From: Bin87 sp034420475
GTDB taxonomy: Bacteria > Chloroflexota > Dehalococcoidia > Lucifugimonadales > UBA3495
Assembly (NCBI GenBank): GCA_034420475.1
Contig: DAOULH010000004.1
Coordinates: 85,259-149,258 of the forward strand
Direction of reading: 5' to 3'
Length of the DNA stretch: 64,000 nt
Below the pieces are notes generated by a model. That model made no database searches. It was not told the origin of the DNA and saw only the letters and a program-made list of their open reading frames with translations. How positions within the stretch are numbered: the stretch's first letter is position 1; each line of letters starts with the position of its first letter. A program made the translations under genes and the position numbers. Positions 8,892 to 16,285 of the stretch are shown in pieces.

Positions 8892-9174
8892 GCGGTTAGA
8901 AATCCTGCTGAACGACATGGAGTACGCGGTGATTTGCGACGCGGCGGAGCGTCGGCAGCTGAGCGTGTCGGAGTGGGTGCGTCAGGCACTGCGCGACGCG
9001 CGACAGGCCGAACTCACTGGATCTCAGCCTAAGCGCGATGCTCAGCGCAACGACCCGGACCGCATTGCGAGAAAATTGCAGGCTTTGGAAAGGGCGGCGC
9101 AGTACAATTTTCCTACCGCCGACATTGACCAGATGCTGCAAGAGATCAAAGACGGGTACATGATGCGACGATGA
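8884..9174 (+). CDS. Ribbon-helix-helix antitoxin-like protein
   Basis: A 96-residue protein opening with MAKRLEILLNDMEYAVICDAA and then RQLSVSEWVRQALRDAR, a classic RHH (CopG/Arc/MetJ) DNA-binding domain of the kind encoded upstream of PIN toxins. The C-terminal half is charged and probably wraps the toxin. Its ATG (8884) lies inside the end of the helicase gene, so the helicase, this gene and the following toxin remnant form one overlapping string. The downstream toxin is broken, leaving this antitoxin apparently without a partner. It may still act as an autoregulator or neutralise related PIN toxins; that is inference. Confidence 0.8.
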   Translation: MAKRLEILLNDMEYAVICDAAERRQLSVSEWVRQALRDARQAELTGSQPKRDAQRNDPDRIARKLQALERAAQYNFPTADIDQMLQEIKDGYMMRR

Positions 9175-9248
9175 TTTTCGTCGATGCAAACGTGCCGATG
9201 TACGTCGTCGCGCTCCGCATCATAGCAAGGCCGTTGCTTACAGCCTAG
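9171..9248 (+). pseudogene. Truncated VapC-type PIN toxin remnant
   Basis: Beginning at an ATG that overlaps the antitoxin stop (ATGA, 9171-9174), the frame reads MIFVDANVPMYVVALRII and stops at TAG 9246-9248. The first 13 residues are the standard start of a PIN-domain ribonuclease, with the first catalytic aspartate at position 5 (FVDANVPMY), but the other acidic residues are missing. A full VapC would need about 110 more codons. Instead the sequence runs straight into the 3' end of the BrnA gene on the other strand. The toxin has been cut off by deletion or by arrival of the neighbouring module. Confidence 0.7.
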
Positions 9249-9258
9249 TCAAAAGTTA

Positions 9259-9546
9259 TCAACTGGCCGGCGAGCTGATTTCTTGCAACCGCTCCAGTAT
9301 CCATGTGCGCACCAAGGTTCCGGCATCTACGCCGTTGGCATTTGCGTGCTTGCAGATTTGCGTAATCGTTTCTCCATCCAACGGTATTTGGAACAGTGAC
9401 GTCAGATTTGGACTGCCCTGGACGTTGCCGGGATACAATTCATCCCAGTAGTCGGCGAAGTCGTGGGTGTCCCAAAACTCGGCTTCCTCTTCCCGCGTGG
9501 CGAACTGTGGAATGGGGTCCTTCGGCGAGCCCTGCTTCGCGTTCAT
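9259..9546 (-). CDS. BrnA-type CopG-like antitoxin
   Basis: A 95-residue protein with the CopG-antitoxin pattern FATREEEAEFWDTHDFADYWDE near its start and a C-terminal RHH-like segment IPLDGETITQICKHANANGVDAGTLVRTWILERL. The frame remains open far upstream, but ATG 9546 overlaps the stop of the BrnT-like gene (ATGA at 9543-9546) and is the credible start. It should bind and neutralise the toxin encoded just upstream and repress the promoter, probably at the palindrome at 9819-9840. Confidence 0.8.
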   Translation of the reverse strand: MNAKQGSPKDPIPQFATREEEAEFWDTHDFADYWDELYPGNVQGSPNLTSLFQIPLDGETITQICKHANANGVDAGTLVRTWILERLQEISSPAS

Positions 9547-9815
9547 CCCGTATCCTCCTGGTAGCGCCGGCGTTCCCGGCGACTGGCTGGGCGGGCTGTT
9601 ACGACGTAATATACCCCGACGCCCTGCGGCTCGACGACAACTGCCAGTATGCGGTTCTCGTTGGTCGAGCCGACAAGCAGAATCCGCCCGGCGTAGCTCT
9701 GACAGTGTACGAATGTTCCGGCGCAGACTTCTTCGACCTCTTGCAAGGTGACGCCGTGTCGTCCAATGTGTTGGACGTTCCATGGATCCCAGATTAGGCG
9801 GTCAATCGGTTCCAT
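9543..9815 (-). CDS. BrnT-type ribonuclease toxin
   Basis: A 90-residue protein whose sequence (LIWDPWNVQHIGRHGVTLQEVEEVC..., then RILLVGSTNENRILAVVVEP, then YYVVTARPASRRERRRYQE) follows the BrnT layout: N-terminal W-D-x-x-N-xx-H-xx-RHG motif, a beta-hairpin, and a C-terminal TARxASRxERRxY motif. BrnT proteins have a RelE-like fold and degrade RNA. The toxin-first, antitoxin-second order and four-base overlap match known brnTA operons. The gene is preceded by an inverted repeat and a usable promoter. It is intact by eye. Confidence 0.85.
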   Translation of the reverse strand: MEPIDRLIWDPWNVQHIGRHGVTLQEVEEVCAGTFVHCQSYAGRILLVGSTNENRILAVVVEPQGVGVYYVVTARPASRRERRRYQEDTG

Positions 9816-9818
9816 TTC

Positions 9819-9860
9819 GATACAGGTTACCCACTGTATCTACGACTACGACTGCGTCAA
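9819..9860 (-). promoter_or_regulatory. brnTA promoter and inverted-repeat operator
   Basis: On the minus strand TTGACG (9860-9855) and TACAGT (9838-9833) lie 16 bp apart. The -10 region falls within a perfect inverted repeat, GATACAG (9819-9825) and CTGTATC (9834-9840) with an 8-bp spacer, ending four bases before the toxin ATG at 9815. This is the expected layout for antitoxin autorepression. The -35 box lies inside the 3' end of the electron-transfer flavoprotein gene. Confidence 0.6.
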
Positions 9861-10844
9861 CTCCCGAACCGTCTCCGTCAGCGCCGGGATCACCTTCTCC
9901 CAGTCGCCCACCACGCCGTAGCGGGCTTCCTTGAAGATGTTGGCGTCGGCGTCCTTGTTGATGGCGACGATGGCCTTGGAGCCGCTGCAGCCGGCCATGT
10001 GCTGGCTGGCGCCGGAGATGGCCACGGTGATGTAGAGATCGGGCGTAATGGTCTTGCCGGTTAGTCCCACCTGGTAGTTGGCGGGAACCCAGCCGGAGTC
10101 CACGGCGGCGCGGGATGCTCCCACGGCTCCGCCCAGCAGACCGGCCAGTTCTTCCAGCTGGGAGAACGGTTCGGGTCCGCCCAAGCCGCGCCCGCCGGAC
10201 ACGACGATCCGGGCGTCCTCCAGCTTGATGCCCTCGGCTTCCTCCTTCACCACGTCAACCACGCGGGTCTTCGCGGCGCCGGCGTCGATGTCCACCGGGA
10301 AGGCGACCACCTGGCCGCTGCGGCCGGCATCAGCATCCAGGGGTTCGTAGGTCTTGGGCCGGATGGCGGCGATCTGCGGCGTCTGCGTGCAGCTGACCAC
10401 GGCGATGGCGCTGCCGCCGTACACCGGGCGGTTGGCCAGCAGGCGACCCGTGCCAGCGTCGGCAGACACTTCCAGGCAGTCCTGCGCCAATCCGACACCC
10501 AGACGGAACGCCAGGCGGGGCGCCAGTTCGCGGCCCTCGTTGTTGCGCGCGATGAGGATGATACCCGGATTATCCTCCGCAGCCACGGTCTGCATCGCAG
10601 CAAGATACAGATCGGGATGGTAGTCGGCGAGGGCAGGGTTGGTCACCGCGTAGGCCTTGTCGGCGCCGCGGGCGATGGCCTGCTGGGGCGCATCGGCGAC
10701 GTCCGAACCGATTACCGCAATTGCCAGTTCTTGGTTGAGCGCGTCGGCCAGCGCGCGGCCGGCTGCCAGCAGTTCCTGGGCGGTTGATGCCAGTTGCCCG
10801 TCGGGAGCGTCGCCGAAAACGAGGATGCCGGTTGCGTCTGCCAT
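9846..10844 (-). CDS. etfA: Electron transfer flavoprotein alpha subunit
   Basis: Carries FAD and passes electrons from acyl-CoA or other dehydrogenases to the respiratory chain, as a heterodimer with EtfB. The C-terminal third has the FAD-binding signature: VVSGGRGLGGPEPF, then LGGAVGASRAAVDSGW, QVGLTGKTITPDLYITVAISGA and GCSGSKAIVAINKDADANIF. The N-terminal half has the adenine-nucleotide-like fold shared with EtfB. The length of 332 residues is normal. It follows etfB by 68 bases. A companion dehydrogenase or ETF-quinone reductase is not in the window, so the electron donor is unknown. Confidence 0.95.
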   Translation of the reverse strand: MADATGILVFGDAPDGQLASTAQELLAAGRALADALNQELAIAVIGSDVADAPQQAIARGADKAYAVTNPALADYHPDLYLAAMQTVAAEDNPGIILIARNNEGRELAPRLAFRLGVGLAQDCLEVSADAGTGRLLANRPVYGGSAIAVVSCTQTPQIAAIRPKTYEPLDADAGRSGQVVAFPVDIDAGAAKTRVVDVVKEEAEGIKLEDARIVVSGGRGLGGPEPFSQLEELAGLLGGAVGASRAAVDSGWVPANYQVGLTGKTITPDLYITVAISGASQHMAGCSGSKAIVAINKDADANIFKEARYGVVGDWEKVIPALTETVRELTQS

Positions 10845-10912
10845 GTTTTACTCCGTGGGTGTGAACGCAGAAATAGGGCGGGCATTCTACCCGCCGGTGT
10901 TTCGAGAAGAAG

Positions 10913-11713
10913 TTAGATGAGGCGGTCCTCACGGAGCCGCAACGCCAGCTTGCGAGCGGAGTCCATGTCGTCGTCGCCCTCGATGATCTCGCAGTCCTGA
11001 TCGCGTTCCGGCACGAACAGATCGTGCAGCGTCAGGCGCGGCTCCAACTGCGCGTCGTCGATGTCGAGATCGCCGGTGGTCCATACTGTCGGCCGCTTGC
11101 GCGTCGCCGCCATGATGCCCCGCAGCGTGGGATAGCGGGGCTGACCCAACTCGTTGCTGACGGTCACCAGCGCGGGCAGGTCCGCCTCGACTACCTCGAA
11201 ACCATCGGGAGCGAGACGCTCCACGACCACCTTGCTGTCCTGCACGTCCACCTTCTTGCCCAGGGTGATGCAGGCCATTCCAAGCGTCTCGGCGACCCCC
11301 AGCGGCACCTGGGCATTGTCCCAGTCTGACGCCTGCCGGCCGCAGATGATCAGGTCGAACCCGCCCAGCTTGTTGATGGCGGCGGTGAGCAATTGCACGG
11401 TGAAGAACGAGTCCACCGAGTTGGCGAAGGCGTCGTCCTGGAGCAGGACCAACTCGTCGGCGCCCATGGACAGGGGCTTCTTCATCACGTCCAGGGCAAA
11501 GGTGGTACCGGATGATATGACGGTGATGTTGGCCCCCTGCTCGTCCTTGATCTGCAGGGCGGCCTCGACGGCGTTTTCGTCGAAACCGTTCACCACGGGC
11601 GGGATGTTAGCCGGCGGGACCACCTGCCGGGCGTCGGGGTCAATGCGGAAGGCGGCGGCGGGCATTTCCGGGTCGACGACCTGCTTGGCCAGCACGCAAA
11701 TGTTAACGGGCAT
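10913..11713 (-). CDS. etfB: Electron transfer flavoprotein beta subunit
   Basis: Partner of EtfA; binds AMP and shapes the electron-transfer site. The sequence starts MPVNICVLAKQVVDPE and shows the family features VVNGFDENAVEAALQIKDEQGA, the ADELVLLQDD segment, LIICGRQASDWDNAQVPLGVAETLG and a recognition-loop region. ATG 11713 matches the conserved N-terminus; an upstream in-frame TTG (11737) is less likely because AGGAGAG lies between it and the ATG. The gene leads the etfBA operon on the minus strand. The region upstream holds a partial dispersed repeat. Confidence 0.95.
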   Translation of the reverse strand: MPVNICVLAKQVVDPEMPAAAFRIDPDARQVVPPANIPPVVNGFDENAVEAALQIKDEQGANITVISSGTTFALDVMKKPLSMGADELVLLQDDAFANSVDSFFTVQLLTAAINKLGGFDLIICGRQASDWDNAQVPLGVAETLGMACITLGKKVDVQDSKVVVERLAPDGFEVVEADLPALVTVSNELGQPRYPTLRGIMAATRKRPTVWTTGDLDIDDAQLEPRLTLHDLFVPERDQDCEIIEGDDDMDSARKLALRLREDRLI

Positions 11714-11877
11714 CAGGAACGCACTCTCCTGTGGCAATACGAAAATGGGCTATGTGAAAGTTATCACTAGCCCATTCCAGTGTCAAACGTTCGCCGAATT
11801 CGTCGCCGCGGCAACGTTTTCAAAACGGCGGCTGGGCACAGGACTGTCTCGTCTGAGCGCTCCGCTTACGTCGAAGG

Positions 11878-11926
11878 GATTGCCACGCTGCGCTCGCAAT
11901 GACAGGGCTGCACTCGCAATGACAGG
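11878..11926. repeat. Partial copy of dispersed GTCATTGCGAG repeat
   Basis: Contains the right-hand arm GATTGCCACGCTGCGCTCGCAATGACA, here named in part, followed by a second truncated arm ending CTCGCAATGACAGGG. The left arm seen in the full copies (for example 44321-44457) is absent. It sits in the gap between the aldo/keto reductase and etfB, which otherwise holds only the etfB upstream region. Confidence 0.7.
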
Positions 11927-11948
11927 GCGGAGGCCGTGAAGGCGTGGC

Positions 11949-12956
11949 CTAAATCTCGCGGAAGGCCGGCTCCGGCTCTTCGAGGTAGAAGTTGTTGGCC
12001 CACAGGTCGTCGAGGATGGCCTGGTCGCCCTCAGTGATGGGCGGTGTGTCCACTGCCTCGGAGTATTCCTTGAGCTCCTCCAGCGTGGTGAAGTTGGGCA
12101 GCACGCTGGTGATGGTGGGCTGGTGGAGGACAAACTGGATCGCGGCCTGGCTCATGGTGCGCCCGGCTTCCTCGCCGGCCAGGAACTTGACCTGCTCGAC
12201 CTTGACCAGCGCCTCGCTGAGCCACTGGTGCCGGCGATAGGAGCGGTGGTCGTTCTCGTCGAATTCCGGCGGCGCGTCGTACCGTCCGGTCAACGCCTCG
12301 GAGGCATGGGGCACGCGGGACAGCAGGCCGACCTGTTCCTTCTCGGCGATGGGGAAGAAATCCTTGGCCGGGTCCTGCTCCAGGATGCTGTAGATGATCT
12401 GGCAACTGCTGACGTGGCGCTCCTCCATGCTCGCCTGGCCTTCCTCGAACCAGCCGATGTCGGGCCCCAGGGCCGAGCCGTAGTAACGGATCTTGCCCTC
12501 GTGTTTCAGGGCCTCGAGGGTCTCGAACACCTCGTCCTTCTCCAGTGCTTCGATGCGCGGGTTGTGCAGCTGGTAAAGGTCGATGTAGTCGGTCTTCAGG
12601 CGGCGCAGCGACTGCTCGCAGGCAAACCGGATGAACTCCGGCTCGAATTTCTGCGGCCGCTCCTGGTGGCCGACCCGGGGCGTCGTCTGGTCGTAGATGT
12701 CGTAGCCGAACTTGGTGGCGATGATCATCTCGTGCCGGCGGTGGCTCATGAATTTGGCAAGAACCTCTTCGCCGTAGCCGTCGCCATAGGTGTCGGCGGT
12801 GTCGAAGAAGTTGATGCCCAGTTCCAGGGCCTCTTCCAGCAGTTGGCGGCGGGTCTCCTCGGGGATGCGGCCCCACCAGTTGGTGGCCACGGTCCAGACG
12901 CCGAAGCCAACCTCGGAGAGCATCAGGTCGGTGCGGGGGAGTTGGCGGTATTTCAT
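11949..12956 (-). CDS. Aldo/keto reductase
   Basis: NADPH-dependent reductase with a TIM-barrel fold. The catalytic tetrad is visible: Asp52 and Tyr57 in NFFDTADTYGDG, Lys82 in IIATKFGY, and His131 in LYQLHNP. The cofactor end shows FVLHQPTITSVLPNFTTLEELKE. Length (335 residues) is standard for the family; the substrate cannot be inferred. It starts seven bases after the transglutaminase-like gene on the same strand, so the two are probably cotranscribed. Confidence 0.93.
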   Translation of the reverse strand: MKYRQLPRTDLMLSEVGFGVWTVATNWWGRIPEETRRQLLEEALELGINFFDTADTYGDGYGEEVLAKFMSHRRHEMIIATKFGYDIYDQTTPRVGHQERPQKFEPEFIRFACEQSLRRLKTDYIDLYQLHNPRIEALEKDEVFETLEALKHEGKIRYYGSALGPDIGWFEEGQASMEERHVSSCQIIYSILEQDPAKDFFPIAEKEQVGLLSRVPHASEALTGRYDAPPEFDENDHRSYRRHQWLSEALVKVEQVKFLAGEEAGRTMSQAAIQFVLHQPTITSVLPNFTTLEELKEYSEAVDTPPITEGDQAILDDLWANNFYLEEPEPAFREI

Positions 12957-12963
12957 GATTCCC

Positions 12964-13572
12964 TCATCCTTGCGTGGCGTCGCTCAGCCAGCGGCTCATG
13001 CCTTCAATGAATTCGTCTCGTATTGTACTCGAGGAACCGCAAAATTCCGCAATCAGCTGTTCTTTGAAAACCTGTGGATCATCGCCGGCGGGAACCACGA
13101 ACGAATCGACTGGATCGCACGCGATGGCCATGTCTTTGCCGTTGGTGAACGTCCGGTTGACCGGCATCCCCAGGGGCCCGGCGCTGGACGGCCAGGTCGC
13201 GTCAACGTCCATCCAGCCCCCATCGGTTTTGAGGCGTATGTAGGTGTGCACATCCGGCACCGGCTCCCGGGACACCAGGGACTTCAGATCCGCGGGAAAG
13301 TGGCCGGTGTTTTCGCGAGTGAACCGATGGGTGCACATAATCACCCGAGAGTCCATGCCAAGCTCGCGAAAGATCGTATCCAGCAGGTAGTGCTTCCCGG
13401 AGCAGGTGCCGCGCCACTCGCGGACGATAGCCTCGGGCTCTCGCGTACTGGCGCGTTGGTAGGGCATATCCCTGACCAGCGCAAAAGCGGAAGCGGCGGT
13501 GAGCTTTTCATTGTCGGCGATGAGGCTGCGCCGTCGGCTTTCCTGTTGCAGCAGGTAGAGAAGGGTTGTCAT
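12964..13572 (-). CDS. Transglutaminase-like cysteine peptidase-fold protein
   Basis: A 202-residue cytoplasmic protein with a probable Cys-His-Asp triad: Cys57 in EWRGTCSGKHYLL, His109 in PDVHTYIRLK and Asp122/Asp124 in GWMDVDATWPS. This arrangement is that of transglutaminase-like (papain-superfamily) domains, whose bacterial members are usually proteases or of unknown substrate. No signal peptide is visible. It is upstream of the aldo/keto reductase and downstream of two small genes on the same strand. The specific function is not known. Confidence 0.75.
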   Translation of the reverse strand: MTTLLYLLQQESRRRSLIADNEKLTAASAFALVRDMPYQRASTREPEAIVREWRGTCSGKHYLLDTIFRELGMDSRVIMCTHRFTRENTGHFPADLKSLVSREPVPDVHTYIRLKTDGGWMDVDATWPSSAGPLGMPVNRTFTNGKDMAIACDPVDSFVVPAGDDPQVFKEQLIAEFCGSSSTIRDEFIEGMSRWLSDATQG

Positions 13573-13593
13573 GAGTCAGGCCTCTTGAGTGGG

Positions 13594-13881
13594 TCACGAC
13601 GCGGCGGAATGGACTTCATCGGGAGTGACTGACGCCGCCAGGAGGGCAGCAACGTCAGTGTCTTCCGCTGAGTAGCCGAATATTCCGGTGTGTGATGGGT
13701 CATGGGATTCACCTAATGTAAGGATTTGGATGTCCAAGGTGAAAACATTTTCGCACGCGGTGACCACGGCGCCGACATTGAGAACGGCGAACCATGCCGT
13801 GGGTCTTACTCGAAAGCCCTTAACGGAGCCGAGGCGGGCGAGGGCGTCCGGGGGTAGAGGGCGTTGTATGGCGGGAGGCAT
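13594..13881 (-). CDS. Hypothetical protein, 95 residues
   Basis: No recognised family. The protein begins with a Pro-rich segment and then RPLPPDALARLGSV, almost the same as a stretch encoded just upstream in the 14274-14441 frame, so the two share a duplicated 5' piece. The middle (WFAVLNVGAVVTACENVFTLDIQIL) looks like a beta-rich soluble domain. It starts 21 bases after the retropepsin-like gene and ends 21 bases before the transglutaminase-like gene, all on the minus strand, which supports a real cotranscribed gene. Confidence 0.55.
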   Translation of the reverse strand: MPPAIQRPLPPDALARLGSVKGFRVRPTAWFAVLNVGAVVTACENVFTLDIQILTLGESHDPSHTGIFGYSAEDTDVAALLAASVTPDEVHSAAS

Positions 13882-13902
13882 GACGGTCTCGTGTCCTTTA
13901 CG

Positions 13903-14301
13903 CTACGGTGGGATGTCTCCGGCCCAACCTCGTCTTAAACCGGAAGCCGCGGCCAGTTCTTCATTGGCCGAGTCGACCACGAGCGCCAGGACCTGCAACG
14001 TGGTCGCTCCGATGCACTGTCCACTGTCATCAGGCCAGAAAGCTACCGTACACGTTCCGGTGGCCACCTGTCCGGAGGGTAAAGCGATGGAAAGTCGCGC
14101 TTCTCCCCGTGGACACCCCAGAGCGCTGCCGTCAGCCAAATAATACAAGACCGGATTGCCCGTTGGTTGAATCTGCAGCGCTTCCAGCAGATCGGAGGGA
14201 AACGCCGAGTCCGAGGCTCCAGTATCCACGAGCGCCGACACCGGCAGCATATCGCCGCCGTTTACATTGCCGATCATGACTTCTGTGTAAAATGTGCCCA
14301 T
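13903..14301 (-). CDS. Retropepsin-like aspartyl protease
   Basis: A 132-residue protein with the retroviral-type aspartyl protease active-site motif ALVDTGASDSAFP (catalytic Asp26), a flap-like region YYLADGSALGCPRGEA, and a hydrophobic segment TLQVLALVVDS resembling the second conserved strand. Such proteins work as homodimers; the single DTG motif fits. Start ATG 14301 is preceded by GGAGA at a suitable distance. The gene resembles the 'clan AA aspartic protease' genes often found near toxin-antitoxin and other accessory genes. The target is unknown. Confidence 0.75.
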   Translation of the reverse strand: MGTFYTEVMIGNVNGGDMLPVSALVDTGASDSAFPSDLLEALQIQPTGNPVLYYLADGSALGCPRGEARLSIALPSGQVATGTCTVAFWPDDSGQCIGATTLQVLALVVDSANEELAAASGLRRGWAGDIPP

Positions 14302-14441
14302 AGCTTTCTCCGCGGTTCAATTTCGGCAGTTCCGGCACCCACTTCGGGCCGGCCCCAGCCGCGCAGCACGTCGCACACCGCGGCGACGGAGCCGAGGCGG
14401 GCGAGAGTGTCCGGTGGGAGGGGGCGGGGAGTAGTTATCAC
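14274..14441 (-). CDS. Possible small ORF overlapping the protease start
   Basis: A 55-codon frame from GTG 14441 carrying RPLPPDTLARLGSVAAVCDVL, matching the N-terminus of the 95-residue protein downstream, and then running 28 bases into the protease gene. It has no clear ribosome binding site. It may be the remnant of a duplicated gene rather than a working one. Treat it as a weak call that mainly documents the duplication. Confidence 0.25.
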   Translation of the reverse strand: MITTPRPLPPDTLARLGSVAAVCDVLRGWGRPEVGAGTAEIEPRRKLWAHFTQKS

Positions 14442-14453
14442 GGCAGTAAATCC

Positions 14454-14588
14454 CTACGTTGGGAGGTACGAAGTTGGCGAGTTGCCTACGCTTGCCGCCA
14501 ACCGAATAGCGCTTCGCACGTTGGATTCGATATCCCGGTACTTCGAGGGGGTTCGGAAAAATTCCCGATATCCGGTAAAGTCGTTCTT
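14454..14588 (-). other. In-frame coding-like extension of the AIPR gene beyond a TAG codon
   Basis: Directly after the AIPR stop (TAG at 14591-14589) the same frame continues KNDFTGYREFFRTPSKYRD and on to LPT before a second TAG at 14456-14454, 44 codons in all. The residue mix (FTGYREFF, SKYRDIESNVRSAIRLA) looks like the amphipathic C-terminus of an AIPR protein rather than noise. It suggests a nonsense mutation that removed the natural C-terminus, or amber readthrough. No Shine-Dalgarno or start codon supports independent translation. Confidence 0.45.
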
Positions 14589-16283
14589 CTAGCGAGATTC
14601 TTCCACCGTATGGCTTATGGTAGCAACAGCCACAGCGTAAATCGGCTCAAACCAGTCATCCATTCGGGCCGCTGCGGTGGCCGCGGTGGTTGCGGGGAAC
14701 ATTTTGCCGATCTCAAGTTGGTAGTGGGTTCGGAGAATATCTCCGATAAGCCATACGATGTGGAATCGGGCGTAATCCAGCCAAGCAAATGCCTCGTCAA
14801 TTTTCTTTTCTTCGGTAACACGCTGCCAAACTTTGCGCTGCACTATCGCCGGGAGCAACAACTGACTGGCAGTGAGATGGTCAGAGTATATCGCCTCATA
14901 ACTGACGCTACTTTCACGTCCATAAGCAGGTACGGTCTCCTTGTTCAAGAAACTGCGGATGTTGTCTTTTGCTTCGCCTGGGAATCCGGAGAAAGAAACC
15001 ACAGCCTGCGCTACTTCTTTGCTGGTAAGTTTGCGGTAGCCACCGGAAGGGTTGCGGTATGCTTCTTTGGCGGATGCCCCTCCTATCATCCTGGACCAAT
15101 CACCGCGCTTAAATTCGTAGAACCACGGGGGAGTCATCGCCCTAAACTCACGTTGCAATCGCTCCTGGACATCATCATTGGAGATATAGTCTTCGGCGCG
15201 CAAGGCAGTTTGGCTATTCGTGGTTCTTGCGATGGTGTCCGCAAAGTGCTCATGGCACTCAGTCAGCTTGACTGTTACCAAAACGTTGGGATCATCTCGC
15301 ACCACCGCGCGAGCATCCCACAGGGTGACCGTGGTTTGGCACCCATTTATAATCTGAAAGTTCTGCACGAACAGTTCGTTGTCGGTCAATTTGAAGGAAT
15401 CGCAGATAGCGGTAATGCCATTGTTGAGCAGATGAAACCGCCTCCTGTCAATTTCATCGAGCAATGTGCGTTTGATGGATGTGTTGACCTTATTACCCAG
15501 CGGTCCGCGGGGGTTCCGGCGAAAGATTCTAAAGCTGTGTCTGGCGAATACATCAATAATCTGATTGACTGGTACCGTCATCAACAAAGTGGGGTATTCA
15601 GCGTTGATTTGATGGTACTCTCCTGGAGCAATCTGGAAAGTGAAGTCACACTGTGCGCTGCTATTGTCGCTATCCTGCTGATCAGTGTACTGCTTGTGGA
15701 GGTCGTTCAAGTCGTAACATTCCAAGGTAACAGTTACTTGAGTTGGATTACCTTTGATGTCCAGGGTCAGTTTCTGTGAGCGGTTTTCTTCCGCATGGCG
15801 GCGAGCCGTGGGGCTCAATGTGCCGCTGGTAGTCCAGACCATGTTGATAGAACATGAGCGATCTATTGAAGGCAGGCGCTTGACCAGCTCGTCGTGGAGG
15901 GCACGCGTCTCCTCATTGCGGCTGGCGGCAACCTCATTAGGATTTAACAGACGATTGGGAGCATTCAGAAATGGGGCTAACTCACGGGGCCCCATGGTAG
16001 TTCCAGGTTGACGGTGCTTGCTTTGGAACAGGTGAACGACGGAATCATCGTCAGATTCCGGTATAAAGTACCCGTCGACCTCAAAGTCGTCGGAACCGTC
16101 GATAGCTGTGTACTCTACGATGTCGTTTCCTGAAACATCGTGGCCAACGGCGAAAACCGTAGCGAATGCCCAGTGGCGAAATCCCCGGTCTATGTTCCCA
16201 CCGTAATATTCCTCAGCCACCTCTTCAATGAACGGCAGTATATGGTCGTAGCGGTCTTGTGCCGCTTGTCGTCGGCTGGTCAT
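14589..16283 (-). CDS. AIPR-family abortive infection protein
   Basis: Putative antiphage protein of about 564 residues. The AIPR signature is clear: RRNPRGPLGNKVNTSIKRTL, then RRRFHLLNNGITAICDSF and FQIINGCQTTVTLWDA. The N-terminal 100 residues resemble a PD-(D/E)XK nuclease fold, with Asp70 in FEVDGYF and the QSK triplet (87-89) as candidate active-site residues. AIPR members confer abortive infection, probably by nucleic-acid cleavage on phage sensing. ATG 16283 lies just after the partner gene's stop (16286). The frame continues as plausible protein after the terminal TAG, so the protein may be C-terminally truncated. Lower GC than the surroundings suggests transfer. Confidence 0.85.
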   Translation of the reverse strand: MTSRRQAAQDRYDHILPFIEEVAEEYYGGNIDRGFRHWAFATVFAVGHDVSGNDIVEYTAIDGSDDFEVDGYFIPESDDDSVVHLFQSKHRQPGTTMGPRELAPFLNAPNRLLNPNEVAASRNEETRALHDELVKRLPSIDRSCSINMVWTTSGTLSPTARRHAEENRSQKLTLDIKGNPTQVTVTLECYDLNDLHKQYTDQQDSDNSSAQCDFTFQIAPGEYHQINAEYPTLLMTVPVNQIIDVFARHSFRIFRRNPRGPLGNKVNTSIKRTLLDEIDRRRFHLLNNGITAICDSFKLTDNELFVQNFQIINGCQTTVTLWDARAVVRDDPNVLVTVKLTECHEHFADTIARTTNSQTALRAEDYISNDDVQERLQREFRAMTPPWFYEFKRGDWSRMIGGASAKEAYRNPSGGYRKLTSKEVAQAVVSFSGFPGEAKDNIRSFLNKETVPAYGRESSVSYEAIYSDHLTASQLLLPAIVQRKVWQRVTEEKKIDEAFAWLDYARFHIVWLIGDILRTHYQLEIGKMFPATTAATAAARMDDWFEPIYAVAVATISHTVEESR

Positions 16284-16285
16284 CG

